Origin: Mycolicibacterium arenosum
GTDB lineage: Bacteria; Actinomycetota; Actinomycetes; Mycobacteriales; Mycobacteriaceae
Length of the DNA: 64,000 nt
NCBI RefSeq assembly: GCF_024320865.1
Contig: NZ_JANDBD010000006.1
Span: 248,001 to 312,000 of the forward strand
Direction of reading: 5' to 3'
The translations under genes and the position numbers were made by a program. The notes below the pieces were generated by a model. The model saw only the letters and a list, made by a program, of their open reading frames with translations. It did no database searches and had not been told where the DNA came from. This document shows, in pieces, positions 41,446 through 50,013 of this stretch (position 1 is the stretch's first letter; every line of letters begins with the position of its first letter).

Positions 41446-42244
41446 TCCCTCCAGACGTCCCGTCGACGCCGACGGGTTGCGGTCCGCCCTGGACCCCGCC
41501 GTCTGGCGGCGCGTCGACGTCGTCGACGAAACCGGTTCCACCAACGCCGATCTCATCGCGCGCGCCGCGGCGGGCGAGGACATCGCAGGGGCCGTGCTCA
41601 TCGCCGAGCACCAGAGCGCCGGCCGCGGCCGCAACGGTCGCACCTGGTCGGCGGTGCCGCACGCGCAACTCACCGTGTCGGCGGCGGTGGACGTGCGCGC
41701 CGTCCCCGTTGCGGCGTGGGGCTGGATCCCGCTGCTCACCGGTCTGGCGGTGATCGACGCGGTCGCCGACGTCACCGGCGTCCGCGCGGGTCTGAAGTGG
41801 CCCAACGACGTGCTCGCCGGGCCGCAGCAGGGCAAGCTCGCGGGCATCCTCGCCGAGGTGGCGTCCCCGGCGTCGGTGGTCGTGGTCGGGGTCGGGCTCA
41901 ACGTGTCGCTGGCCGCCGACGAACTGCCCACCGCGGAGGCCACGTCGCTCGGGCTGCTGGGCGCCGAGGGGGTCGACCGGACCGCGCTGGCGGCTGCTCT
42001 GCTCGGGGGGCTCGGCCGCGGGATCGCGGCGCTGGCCGGGGGAGCGGGCGACACCCTGGTCGCGCGCTACGCCGCCGCCAGTCTGACCATCGGATCGACC
42101 GTGCGGGCCACCCTGCCCGGGAACCGGGAGGTCGTGGGGCTGGCGACGGGTGTCGACGACCAGGGCCGACTGTGCATCGACAGCGCGGGCGAGACCGTCG
42201 TGGTGTCGGCGGGGGACATCGTGCATCTTCGCCCCGTGCGCTGA
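41435..42244 (+). CDS. birA: Biotin-[acetyl-CoA-carboxylase] ligase BirA
   Basis: The product has 269 residues. It has VDETGSTNADLIARA, the biotin and ATP loop EHQSAGRGRNGRTW and the catalytic KWPNDVLAG with GKLAGIL. The N-terminal DNA-binding domain of E. coli BirA is absent, so it is a monofunctional ligase. It biotinylates AccA3 and other biotin proteins. In M. tuberculosis (Rv3279c) it is divergent from accD5; here it follows the island lipase with an 11-bp overlap, so island transcription may reach it. Confidence 0.96.
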   Translation: MTADPSRRPVDADGLRSALDPAVWRRVDVVDETGSTNADLIARAAAGEDIAGAVLIAEHQSAGRGRNGRTWSAVPHAQLTVSAAVDVRAVPVAAWGWIPLLTGLAVIDAVADVTGVRAGLKWPNDVLAGPQQGKLAGILAEVASPASVVVVGVGLNVSLAADELPTAEATSLGLLGAEGVDRTALAAALLGGLGRGIAALAGGAGDTLVARYAAASLTIGSTVRATLPGNREVVGLATGVDDQGRLCIDSAGETVVVSAGDIVHLRPVR

Positions 42245-42267
42245 CCAGCGCCGGTTAGAGTCGCACC

Positions 42268-42786
42268 GTGGGGTATCCGGAGAACGTCCTGGCCGCCGAT
42301 GAGCGGGTGGTACTGCATCGTCATCCGCATTGGAAGCGGCTCATCGGCCCGGTCCTGGTGCTGCTGATCGCGACCGCGCTCGCCGCGTTCGGGGCGGCCG
42401 TCGTCTACCACGCGGATTGGAGCCCGGTCGCGACCAACGTGGTGCTGGGCGTCATCGCCGTCGTCTGGCTGGTCATCATCGGATGGCTGACCGTGTGGCC
42501 GTTCCTGAATTGGCGCTCAACGCATTTCGTGATCACCGACCGCCGGGTGATGTTCCGGCACGGCTTTCTGACCCGCGCGGGCATCGACATCCCGCTGGCA
42601 CGCATCAACAGCGTCGAGTTCCGGCACGGTCTGCTGGACCGGCTGTTGCGCACCGGCACGCTGATCATCGAGTCCGCGAGCCAGGATCCCCTCGAGTTCC
42701 ACGACATCCCGCTAGTGGAACGCGTGCACTCGCTGCTGTATCACGAAGTCTTCGACACCCTGGGTTCCGAGGAATCGCCGAGCTGA
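42268..42786 (+). CDS. PH-domain membrane protein
   Basis: The product has 172 residues. Two helices (LIGPVLVLLIATALAAFGAAV and VVLGVIAVVWLVIIGWL) precede a bacterial PH-like domain (WRSTHFVITDRRVMFRHGFL, IPLARINSVEF, GTLIIESASQDPLEFHDIP). It matches M. tuberculosis Rv3278c in size and position, next to birA. The function is unknown. It overlaps the gtrA-like gene by 46 bp at the 3' ends. Confidence 0.9.
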   Translation: MGYPENVLAADERVVLHRHPHWKRLIGPVLVLLIATALAAFGAAVVYHADWSPVATNVVLGVIAVVWLVIIGWLTVWPFLNWRSTHFVITDRRVMFRHGFLTRAGIDIPLARINSVEFRHGLLDRLLRTGTLIIESASQDPLEFHDIPLVERVHSLLYHEVFDTLGSEESPS

Positions 42787-43418
42787 TCGGACTGCTCCGA
42801 CCGCCAGGAGCGCATCCTGGTGACGGTGCCGCGGCCCCGACCCTCCGCAAGCCCCACCTCGTGCTCGTCCTCGAGCACCTCGGCGATGCCGCCCGCGGTC
42901 AGCGTGGCCTCGACGGCCTTCTCCGGGTTCCGGCCGAACTCGTCGGGGAACACCCAGCGGCGGAACGCCCAGAAGCGGAACCCCATCTGCAGCAGGTTGC
43001 CGATGATGTAGGCCGACACGAAGTCGGCGACGTTCTCGGTGAGCAGCGACACCTCGGGGACGCGCAGCATCAGCACGTAACTGGAGATCCACAGCGGGGC
43101 CATCGCGAGCACGACGCCGACGCCGCTGACACCGAAGAACAGCAGAGCCTCGTGATGTCGCTCACGTCCACCGCGGTCGCGGAAGCTCCACTCCCGATTC
43201 AGGATGTAGGAGGCGATGACGGCGACCACGCCGGCGATGATCTTCGCGGTGACCGGCTTGGGCTCCAGGATCGTCAGCTTCAGCGTGAAGAAGATCGCCG
43301 AATCGATGATGAACGTGGTACCGCCAACGATCGCGAACTTGATCAGCTCGTGATGCCGCTCGGCGAAGGGCCGGATCACACGGGGGAGCCGCGCGATGGT
43401 GGCATCGGTGAAAGACAT
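42741..43418 (-). CDS. GtrA-family membrane protein
   Basis: The product has 225 residues with four helices of the GtrA type (LIKFAIVGGTTFIIDSAIFF, then REWSFRDRGG and FWAFRRWVF). GtrA proteins are linked to flipping of polyprenyl-phosphate sugars. The C-terminal 60 residues are a charged tail. ATG 43418 is chosen because the family N-terminus starts near it; a start at 43520 would overlap purK. Position and size fit M. tuberculosis Rv3277. It is divergent from purK across 92 bp. Confidence 0.9.
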   Translation of the reverse strand: MSFTDATIARLPRVIRPFAERHHELIKFAIVGGTTFIIDSAIFFTLKLTILEPKPVTAKIIAGVVAVIASYILNREWSFRDRGGRERHHEALLFFGVSGVGVVLAMAPLWISSYVLMLRVPEVSLLTENVADFVSAYIIGNLLQMGFRFWAFRRWVFPDEFGRNPEKAVEATLTAGGIAEVLEDEHEVGLAEGRGRGTVTRMRSWRSEQSDQLGDSSEPRVSKTS

Positions 43419-43510
43419 AAGGAGCGAGTGTACGGAAACAAGGTTGTCAACGCGTACCCGTGCAGGTGGGGCCGGTCGGCGGCCGGCCGGGCCCGTGACA
43501 ACATAACAGC

Positions 43511-44719
43511 GTGAGTGCACCCCCAGTCGTCGCCATGATCGGAGGCGGCCAGCTCGCCAGGATGACCCACCAGTCCGCTATCGCGCTCGGCCAGACGCTG
43601 CGGGTGCTGGCGACCGCGGACGGCGAACCTGCGGCGCAGGTCACACCCGACGTCGTCATCGGTGAGCACACGGATCTGGACGCGCTGCGGCGCGTGGCCG
43701 CAGGCGCCGCTGCGCTGACGTTCGACCACGAACACGTGCCGGGGGCGCTGCTGGACGCCCTGGTGGCCGAGGGGGTCAACGTCGCGCCACCGCCGCAGGC
43801 CCTCATCCACGCGCAGGACAAGCTGGTGATGCGGCGCAAGCTGGCGGACCTCGGCGCGCCGATCCCGCAGTTCGCCGAGGCGACGTCGGCAGACGACGTC
43901 GACGCGTTCGCTCAGCGCATCGGCGGGCCCGTCGTCGTGAAGGCGGCCCGCGGCGGGTACGACGGCCGCGGCGTCACGTTGGCGCGTGACCTCGCCGAGG
44001 CCCGCGACGTCACCGAGCGCTACCTCGCCGACGGGATGGCCGTGCTGCTCGAGGAGCGGGTCGCCCTGAAACGCGAACTCGCCGCGCTGGTGGCCCGGTC
44101 GCCGTTCGGGCAGGGCGCCGCCTGGCCCGTCGTGCAGACCGTGCAGCGCGACGGCATCTGCGTCGAGGTCATCGCCCCGGCGGCGGGCCTGGATCCCGAG
44201 GTCGGCGGCGAGGCCGAGCACCTGGGGCTGCGAGTGGCGAGCGAGTTGGGCGTCGTCGGCGTCCTGGCCGTGGAGCTGTTCGAGACGACGTCCGGTGCGC
44301 TGCTGGTCAACGAGCTGGCGATGCGCCCGCACAATTCGGGGCACTGGACGATGGACGGCGCTCGCACCAGCCAGTTCGAGCAGCACCTCCGCGCGGTCCT
44401 CGACTATCCGCTCGGGGCCACCGAGCCGGTCGCGCCCGTCACGGTGATGGCGAATGTGCTTGGCGCACAGGAACTCCCCGACATGGCGATGGACGAGCGG
44501 CTGCACCACCTGTTCGGCAGGCTGCCGGAGGCGAAGGTCCACCTGTACGGCAAGTCGGAACGGCCCGGCCGCAAGATCGGGCACGTGAACGTGCTCGGGG
44601 CGGCCGGCGGGTCGCTGTCGGACGACGCGTACGTCGCCGATGTGCGTGAGCGCGCCGTGCGAGCGGCACACTGGTTGTCCCACGCGGAGTGGACGGACGG
44701 ATGGAGTGGGCATGGCTGA
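43511..44719 (+). CDS. purK: N5-carboxyaminoimidazole ribonucleotide synthase PurK
   Basis: The product has 402 residues. It is an ATP-grasp enzyme of purine synthesis that makes N5-CAIR from AIR, bicarbonate and ATP. It opens [18 protein letters not shown], and has [15 protein letters not shown] (ATP loop), [14 protein letters not shown] and [17 protein letters not shown]. The next gene is purE, overlapping by 8 bp, the usual pair. It corresponds to M. tuberculosis Rv3276c (429). The GTG start lies 92 bp from the divergent gtrA start. Confidence 0.96.
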   Translation: MSAPPVVAMIGGGQLARMTHQSAIALGQTLRVLATADGEPAAQVTPDVVIGEHTDLDALRRVAAGAAALTFDHEHVPGALLDALVAEGVNVAPPPQALIHAQDKLVMRRKLADLGAPIPQFAEATSADDVDAFAQRIGGPVVVKAARGGYDGRGVTLARDLAEARDVTERYLADGMAVLLEERVALKRELAALVARSPFGQGAAWPVVQTVQRDGICVEVIAPAAGLDPEVGGEAEHLGLRVASELGVVGVLAVELFETTSGALLVNELAMRPHNSGHWTMDGARTSQFEQHLRAVLDYPLGATEPVAPVTVMANVLGAQELPDMAMDERLHHLFGRLPEAKVHLYGKSERPGRKIGHVNVLGAAGGSLSDDAYVADVRERAVRAAHWLSHAEWTDGWSGHG

Positions 44720-45218
44720 CAAGGCGCGGGTCGGCGTCATCATGGGCAGCGACAGCGACTGGTCGGTGATGGAGGACGCGGTCACCGCGCTGGTCGAGTT
44801 CGAGGTGCCGTTCGAAGTGGGCGTCGTCTCGGCGCACCGCACGCCCGGCCGGATGCTCGACTACGCCAGGACGGCGGCGGACCGCGGCATCGAGGTCATC
44901 ATCGCGGGGGCGGGCGGCGCCGCCCACCTGCCCGGCATGGTGGCGTCGGCCACGCCGCTTCCGGTGATCGGAGTGCCGGTGCCGCTGGCCCGGCTCGACG
45001 GCCTGGATTCGCTGCTGTCGATCGTGCAGATGCCCGCGGGCGTTCCGGTGGCGACGGTGTCGATCGGCGGGGCCCGCAACGCCGGTCTGCTGGCCGTCCG
45101 CATCCTCGGTGCGGCCGACACCGACCTGCGCGCACGTATGGAACGTTTTCAGGCCGAACTGGAATCGCTCGTCCTGCAGAAGGACGCGGCGCTGCGTGAT
45201 CGGCTGCTCGGCGGCTAA
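44712..45218 (+). CDS. purE: N5-CAIR mutase PurE
   Basis: The product has 168 residues. It has the class I PurE core [29 protein letters not shown] and [14 protein letters not shown], with the catalytic His in SAHR. It rearranges N5-CAIR to CAIR after PurK. The ATG overlaps the purK stop by 8 bp. In M. tuberculosis fadE25 follows directly; here a methyltransferase gene intervenes, 11 bp after purE. Confidence 0.97.
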   Translation: MADKARVGVIMGSDSDWSVMEDAVTALVEFEVPFEVGVVSAHRTPGRMLDYARTAADRGIEVIIAGAGGAAHLPGMVASATPLPVIGVPVPLARLDGLDSLLSIVQMPAGVPVATVSIGGARNAGLLAVRILGAADTDLRARMERFQAELESLVLQKDAALRDRLLGG

Positions 45219-45229
45219 GCTGGCTAACG

Positions 45230-46063
45230 ATGAAACGCTCCTTCGGTAGGTACCGGAACTTCGGCAACAAGCTGGTGAACGGCTTCATGGAATCGGGGGT
45301 GCTCGCCATCGCCGAGGTGCTGGACCGCGCGCAGCGGGCCCGGCAGGTCGGCGGCGCGGTCGCCGAGATCGGAGTGCACCACGGCAGGTTGTTCATCGGC
45401 CTGTCCCTCCTGCAGCGGCCGGGTGAGAAGTCGGTGGCCATCGACCTCTTCGGTGACCAGGCCATGAACATCGACAACTCGGGCCGTGGCGACTACGACC
45501 GGTTCGAGAACAACGTCAAGCTCTGGTCGTCGATGGACGACGTCGTCATCCAGCAGGGTGACTCGACGAAGCTCGCTCCGGAGGTGCTGCGGGACAAGGC
45601 CGGTGGGCCGATCCGCTTCTTCAGCGTGGACGGCGGTCACACCGCGGAGATCGTGTACAGCGACATGCAGCTCGCGGAGGCGACCCTCGTCGACGGCGGC
45701 GTGGTCATCGCCGACGACATCTTCAACCAGCAGTGGCCCGGCGTGGCGGTCGGCACGCTCAAGTACCTGGCCGACGGCGCGAAGCTGGTGCCGTTCGCGA
45801 TCGGGTTCAACAAGGTGTTCTTCGCCCAGCCGGATTACAGCGACTACTACCGCAACGAACTGGCCACCGCCTTCACCGGCAGCATGCGAATCCAGTTCGA
45901 GGACACCGTCTTCGACGGACACGACGTCACCTACCTCGCCCCGATGACCGCCGTCGACATCGCCCGCAAGAGTGAAACGGCGCGGTCGATCTACCGCGGT
46001 GCCTACAAGGGCGTCGTCCAGGGCCTTCAGCTGGTGACCGGTAAGGGCACGCCGGGTCGGTAG
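45230..46063 (+). CDS. Class I SAM-dependent methyltransferase (MT24/TylF-like)
   Basis: The product has 277 residues. Motif I is VAEIGVHHGRLFIGLSLL, followed by AIDLFGDQAMNIDNSGRGD, and SVDGGHTAEIVYSDM resembles the metal-binding Asp/His of TylF and rhamnosyl O-methyltransferases. VIADDIFNQQWPGVAVG is the next block. Sugar O-methylation is the best guess. It is an addition relative to M. tuberculosis between purE and fadE25 and may serve the exopolysaccharide or another glycoconjugate. Confidence 0.85.
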   Translation: MKRSFGRYRNFGNKLVNGFMESGVLAIAEVLDRAQRARQVGGAVAEIGVHHGRLFIGLSLLQRPGEKSVAIDLFGDQAMNIDNSGRGDYDRFENNVKLWSSMDDVVIQQGDSTKLAPEVLRDKAGGPIRFFSVDGGHTAEIVYSDMQLAEATLVDGGVVIADDIFNQQWPGVAVGTLKYLADGAKLVPFAIGFNKVFFAQPDYSDYYRNELATAFTGSMRIQFEDTVFDGHDVTYLAPMTAVDIARKSETARSIYRGAYKGVVQGLQLVTGKGTPGR

Positions 46064-46090
46064 CGGCCACGCGCGGCCTCGCAGGTAAAG

Positions 46091-46104
46091 TTACCGACGA
46101 GTAG
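46091..46104. promoter_or_regulatory. TTAC-N6-GTAG dyad upstream of fadE25
   Basis: TTAC at 46091-46094 and GTAG at 46101-46104 form an imperfect dyad 13 bp before the fadE25 start, overlapping the region just before AAGGAGG. Acyl-CoA metabolism genes in actinobacteria are often controlled by TetR-type repressors at such short dyads. The regulator here is unknown. Confidence 0.35.
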
Positions 46105-46117
46105 CAAGGAGGCCAGC

Positions 46118-47281
46118 ATGGCGATCGGTAACCCCTCGTTCGACGTTTTCAAACTGTCCGACGAGCACGAGGAACTGCGCACGGTGGTGCGCGAGGTGTG
46201 CGACAAGGAGATCGCGCCGTACGCGGCCGATGTCGACGAGAAGGCCCGCTACACCGATGAGGCGTTGGCGGCGTTGAACTCGTCGGGCTTCTCGGCGATC
46301 CACATCCCGGAGGAGTACGGCGGGCAGGGTGGCGATTCGATCACCGCGTGCATCGTGATCGAGGAGGTGGCCCGCGTCTGTGCGTCGTCCTCGCTGATCC
46401 CGATCTGCAACAAGCTGGGCACGATGGGGCTGTTGATGAACGGCTCCGAGGAACTCAAGAAGCAGGTGCTGCCCTCGATCGGCGGGGGCGAGGCGACCGC
46501 GTCGTACGCCCTCAGTGAGCGCGAGGCGGGCAGTGACGCCGCAGCCATGCGCACCCGCGCGAAGGCCGACGGGGACTCCTGGGTGCTCAACGGGTCGAAG
46601 TGCTGGATCTCCAACGGCGGTCATTCGCAGTGGTACACGGTGATGGCGGTGACCGATCCCGAGAAGGGCGCCAACGGCATCTCGGCCTTCGTGGTGCACG
46701 AGGACGATCCCGGCTTCACCGTCGGGCCCAAGGAGCGCAAGCTGGGCATCAAGGGTTCGCCGACCACGGAGTTGTACTTCGAGGACTGCCGGATTCCCGG
46801 TGATCGGATCATCGGCGAGCCCGGCACGGGGTTCAAGACCGCGTTGGCGACGCTGGACCACACCCGGCCCACGATCGGGGCGCAGGCCGTCGGTATCGCG
46901 CAGGGCGCGTTGGAGGCGTCGATCGCGTACACCAAGGAGCGCAAGCAGTTCGGCAAGTCCATCAGCGACTTCCAGAACACCCAGTTCATGCTGGCCGACA
47001 TGGCGATGAAGATCGAGGCCGCCCGGCTGATGGTGTACTCGGCAGCGGCGCGCGCCGAACGCGGTGAGCCGGCGCTGGGGTTCATCTCGTCGGCGTCGAA
47101 GTGCTTCGCCTCCGATGTGGCCATGGAGGTCACCACCAACGCCGTGCAGTTGTTCGGCGGGTACGGCTACACGGTGGACTTCCCGGTCGAGCGGTTCATG
47201 CGCGACGCCAAGATCACCCAGATCTACGAGGGCACCAATCAGATTCAGCGCGTGGTGATGTCACGCGCACTGCTGAAGTAG
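46118..47281 (+). CDS. fadE25: Acyl-CoA dehydrogenase FadE25
   Basis: The product has 387 residues, near the 389 of M. tuberculosis FadE25 (Rv3274c). It has the FAD motifs YALSEREAGSDAA and CWISNGGHS, and IPGDRIIGEPGTGFKTALATLDHTRP split by the family loop. It oxidises acyl-CoA to trans-2-enoyl-CoA in beta-oxidation. The C-terminus has the catalytic-type Glu in QIYEGTNQIQRVVMSR. AAGGAGG at 46106-46112 precedes the ATG. It is followed by the inserted glycoside hydrolase after 97 bp. Confidence 0.96.
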   Translation: MAIGNPSFDVFKLSDEHEELRTVVREVCDKEIAPYAADVDEKARYTDEALAALNSSGFSAIHIPEEYGGQGGDSITACIVIEEVARVCASSSLIPICNKLGTMGLLMNGSEELKKQVLPSIGGGEATASYALSEREAGSDAAAMRTRAKADGDSWVLNGSKCWISNGGHSQWYTVMAVTDPEKGANGISAFVVHEDDPGFTVGPKERKLGIKGSPTTELYFEDCRIPGDRIIGEPGTGFKTALATLDHTRPTIGAQAVGIAQGALEASIAYTKERKQFGKSISDFQNTQFMLADMAMKIEAARLMVYSAAARAERGEPALGFISSASKCFASDVAMEVTTNAVQLFGGYGYTVDFPVERFMRDAKITQIYEGTNQIQRVVMSRALLK

Positions 47282-47328
47282 CGCCACCACGTCAGCTCCG
47301 GGTGACTCCGGGGCGAAGCGCCGTGCTC

Positions 47329-47362
47329 GATGGTCGGGTGCCATATTGTGATCCCGACCATC
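47329..47362. promoter_or_regulatory. Perfect 10-bp inverted repeat upstream of the hydrolase lipoprotein
   Basis: GATGGTCGGG at 47329-47338 and CCCGACCATC at 47353-47362 are exact reverse complements with a 14-bp spacer. The right arm ends 16 bp before the ATG at 47379, just ahead of GGGAG (47368-47372). It could be an operator or, in RNA, a hairpin near the ribosome-binding site. A fadE25 terminator is less likely because no T tract follows. Confidence 0.7.
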
Positions 47363-47378
47363 AGAACGGGAGACTCGA

Positions 47379-48476
47379 ATGAGGCGCGTGCGCAGACGGG
47401 CCGTAGTGCTCGCCCTGGGTATCGCCACCCTCCTCTCGGGTTGCGCCGCCAACGCGGAGGCACCCGGTCCGCCGCTGACCATTCAGCCGGCCGGGGTACG
47501 CGTCGCACCCCCCATCGAGGAAGTGCCGACGACCATCGGAATGGCCGACTCGGACCTCTACGCGCAGCCGGCCCCCGCGGTCGACCGGGCGTTCCAGACG
47601 ATGCGGGACCTCGGCGTCACGTCCGTCCGCCTCATGGTCCCGTGGGCGGGTGTGCAGCCCGCGAAGGGCGTCTACGACTGGCAGTTGATCGACCGAATGG
47701 TGGACGGCGCGGCCAGGCACGGGCTGTCGGTGCTGGCGACGCTGAACGCGACGCCGTCGTGGGCGGTCACCCCCGGTACGCCGATCCTGAGCGGCAGACC
47801 GCGGTCTCCCGCGGAGTACGGAGAGTTCGCTGCCGCCGCGGCCGACAGATATCGCGGCAGGATCACCGCATACGAGATCTGGAACGAGCAGAACGCGGTG
47901 ACCTTCTACACACCCCGCCCCGACGCTGCCGGTTACGTCGCGCTGCTGAAAGCCGCGTACCCGGCCATCAAGGCCGCCGACCCCCACGCCGTCGTCGTGA
48001 CCGGTGGCCTCGGCGCGCTCGTGGACCACACCACGCTGACGATCGACGCGGTCAAGTTCGTCAAGGGCATGTACGCCGCGGGCGCGAAGGGCTACTTCGA
48101 CGGGATCGGCTATCACCCGTACCAGTACACGACCATGTTCTCCGAGGGCGGCTACCACCCCGATTCGCCGATCAACCAGGTCGCCGGAATCCGTGCGGCC
48201 ATGCTCGCCAACGGCGATGAGGCGAAGAAGATCTGGATCACCGAGTACGGGTTGCCGTCCTCCGAGGGCGGCGACAAGCTGCAGGCGCGATACGTCGACG
48301 ACATGCTGACCGCCTGGCGCAGGATCACCTACGCGGGACCCGTCTACCTGTACACGATGCGGGACAGGCGGACCGGCAGCCCCCGCGACGAGGACACCCT
48401 CGGCGCCTACCGGTCGGACGGCAGCGCCAAGCCGGTGGTCGACGTCATCCTGTCGCACACCCGCACGGGCAACTGA
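47379..48476 (+). CDS. Clan-A glycoside hydrolase lipoprotein
   Basis: The product has 365 residues. The lipoprotein signal ends TLLSGC with Cys22. The catalytic domain has acid/base E170 in YEIWNEQNAVTFYTPRPD and nucleophile E289 in IWITEYGLPSSEGG. It is a paralogue of the island hydrolase at 22208-23911 over the catalytic domain, without the C-terminal extension; its NEP motif is NEQ. It is likely to be on the outer face of the cell membrane, acting on a glycan. ATG follows GGGAG. The gene ends 3 bp before the convergent LCP gene. Confidence 0.85.
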   Translation: MRRVRRRAVVLALGIATLLSGCAANAEAPGPPLTIQPAGVRVAPPIEEVPTTIGMADSDLYAQPAPAVDRAFQTMRDLGVTSVRLMVPWAGVQPAKGVYDWQLIDRMVDGAARHGLSVLATLNATPSWAVTPGTPILSGRPRSPAEYGEFAAAAADRYRGRITAYEIWNEQNAVTFYTPRPDAAGYVALLKAAYPAIKAADPHAVVVTGGLGALVDHTTLTIDAVKFVKGMYAAGAKGYFDGIGYHPYQYTTMFSEGGYHPDSPINQVAGIRAAMLANGDEAKKIWITEYGLPSSEGGDKLQARYVDDMLTAWRRITYAGPVYLYTMRDRRTGSPRDEDTLGAYRSDGSAKPVVDVILSHTRTGN

Positions 48477-48479
48477 CGG

Positions 48480-49946
48480 CTAGTTCACGCACGCGGGATC
48501 GTCGGAACCGGCCGTCAGAACCGGGGGCGGCGGCGGCGGTAGCTCGGCGTCGTTGGCGACCGGATCGGCAGTCGTGTCCAGGGTCGGATCCTCGGTGCCC
48601 AGGCCGGATCCCGGCCCGGTGTAGTCGTTGGCGAGCACGACGCTGACCTCGCCCGCGCCGAGCGAGCCGTCCTCGACCACGGGCAGGTTGCCGAGCGCCT
48701 TCGCCACCGCGACGGCACCGAGGTCGTCGGTCTTGGGGGCGCGCACCTGGCTGCCGGCGATCGGCGGTCCCTCGTGGTTGCCGACCTCGCCGGGCTTGAA
48801 GCCCTGGCTCGACAGCACGTCCGACACCGCGGCCGCCAGACCGCCGATGTCGGTGGCGTTGACGACGTCGGCGGTGGTCTTGTCGGGGGAGTAGGAGATC
48901 TCCTCGGTCTTGCCCTCGTCCTGCTCCTTGAGAAGGCCTTCGACCCAGTCCTTGACCTGAGTCTCGTCGACCCGGACGACGCTCTGCATCCCGTCGTCGC
49001 TCCAACCGTCCTCCTGCAGCACCGGGATGGTGGCGAAGGCGACGCTGCCTGCGGCGAGCTTCTGGAGTTGCTCGACGAAGTCCATGATGTCCCAGCCGTC
49101 GGACAGCACGACCGATCGCTGCACGGCCTCCTCGAGGCGGTTCAGCGTCGCCGGGCTCGTCAACGTCTTACTCGAGATCACCTGATGGGCCAGCGAGGCC
49201 ATCACGGACTGCTGGCGCGTGACGCGGTCGAGGTCGCCGCGCGGCAGGTCGTGCCGCTGGCGCACGAAGCTCAGCGCGCGCGGTCCGTCGAGCTTCTGCC
49301 AGCCCGCGGGGAAGTCGGCGCCCGAAAGCGGTTCGTACACCGCGTTGTTCAGGCACACGTCGACGCCGCCGAGGGCGTCGGTGATGAGCGCGAAACCCAG
49401 CAGGCCGATCTCCGCGTAGTGGTCGACGGTGACTCCCGTCAGGTGGGCCACGGTCTTGATGAGCGCTTCCCGGCCGGCCTCGTTGGCCTCAGGTTCGGCG
49501 ACGGCGGGCTCCATCCCCTGCTCCTCGACGAGTTCCTTCATCCTCTCGAGCTTCACCTCGCCGAACACCCCGTTGATCTTCGTCTTACCGAAGCCGGGTG
49601 CGGTGACGTAGGAGTCACGGGGAATCGAGATCGCCGTCGCGGACTTCCCGTTGTTGGGGATGCGGACCAGGATGATCGTGTCGGTGTTGGTGGCGACGTC
49701 GTCGCCGGCGCGCAACGTCGCCAACTCCTCGGACGACAGCGGGTTGCCGTGCGCGTCGGTGCGGCTGTCCATGCCGACCAGGAGGATGTCGATCGCGCCG
49801 TCCTCGCCGCCCTCCCCGAGCGCTATCGAGCTGACGTGATTGATGCCCGACTCGAACGAGCGGATCTTGCCCCAGGCCACCCCCGTGCCGATGACGACGA
49901 TGGACGCAGCCAGGACGGCGACGATCCGGGTGGCGCGGGTGGGCAT
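48480..49946 (-). CDS. lcp1: LytR-CpsA-Psr ligase (Lcp1-like)
   Basis: The product has 488 residues. An N-terminal helix (TRIVAVLAASIVVIGTGVAW) precedes the LCP domain: ILLVGMDSRTD, NTDTIILVRIPN, AISIPRDSYVTAPGFGKTKIN and SFVRQRHDLPRGDLDRVTRQQ. A LytR_C domain follows from about 355. The tail is Pro-rich. It corresponds to M. tuberculosis Rv3267 (Lcp1), which links arabinogalactan to peptidoglycan. It is divergent from rmlD-wbbL, the linker-unit genes, over 67 bp. Whether it also attaches the exopolysaccharide is open. Confidence 0.94.
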   Translation of the reverse strand: MPTRATRIVAVLAASIVVIGTGVAWGKIRSFESGINHVSSIALGEGGEDGAIDILLVGMDSRTDAHGNPLSSEELATLRAGDDVATNTDTIILVRIPNNGKSATAISIPRDSYVTAPGFGKTKINGVFGEVKLERMKELVEEQGMEPAVAEPEANEAGREALIKTVAHLTGVTVDHYAEIGLLGFALITDALGGVDVCLNNAVYEPLSGADFPAGWQKLDGPRALSFVRQRHDLPRGDLDRVTRQQSVMASLAHQVISSKTLTSPATLNRLEEAVQRSVVLSDGWDIMDFVEQLQKLAAGSVAFATIPVLQEDGWSDDGMQSVVRVDETQVKDWVEGLLKEQDEGKTEEISYSPDKTTADVVNATDIGGLAAAVSDVLSSQGFKPGEVGNHEGPPIAGSQVRAPKTDDLGAVAVAKALGNLPVVEDGSLGAGEVSVVLANDYTGPGSGLGTEDPTLDTTADPVANDAELPPPPPPVLTAGSDDPACVN

Positions 49947-50013
49947 CAGCCCAGGCTACTGGCGAGTCGACCGAAGATCGGGTAGCGACGGGCCGCGTGC
50001 CAGACTCGGATTC

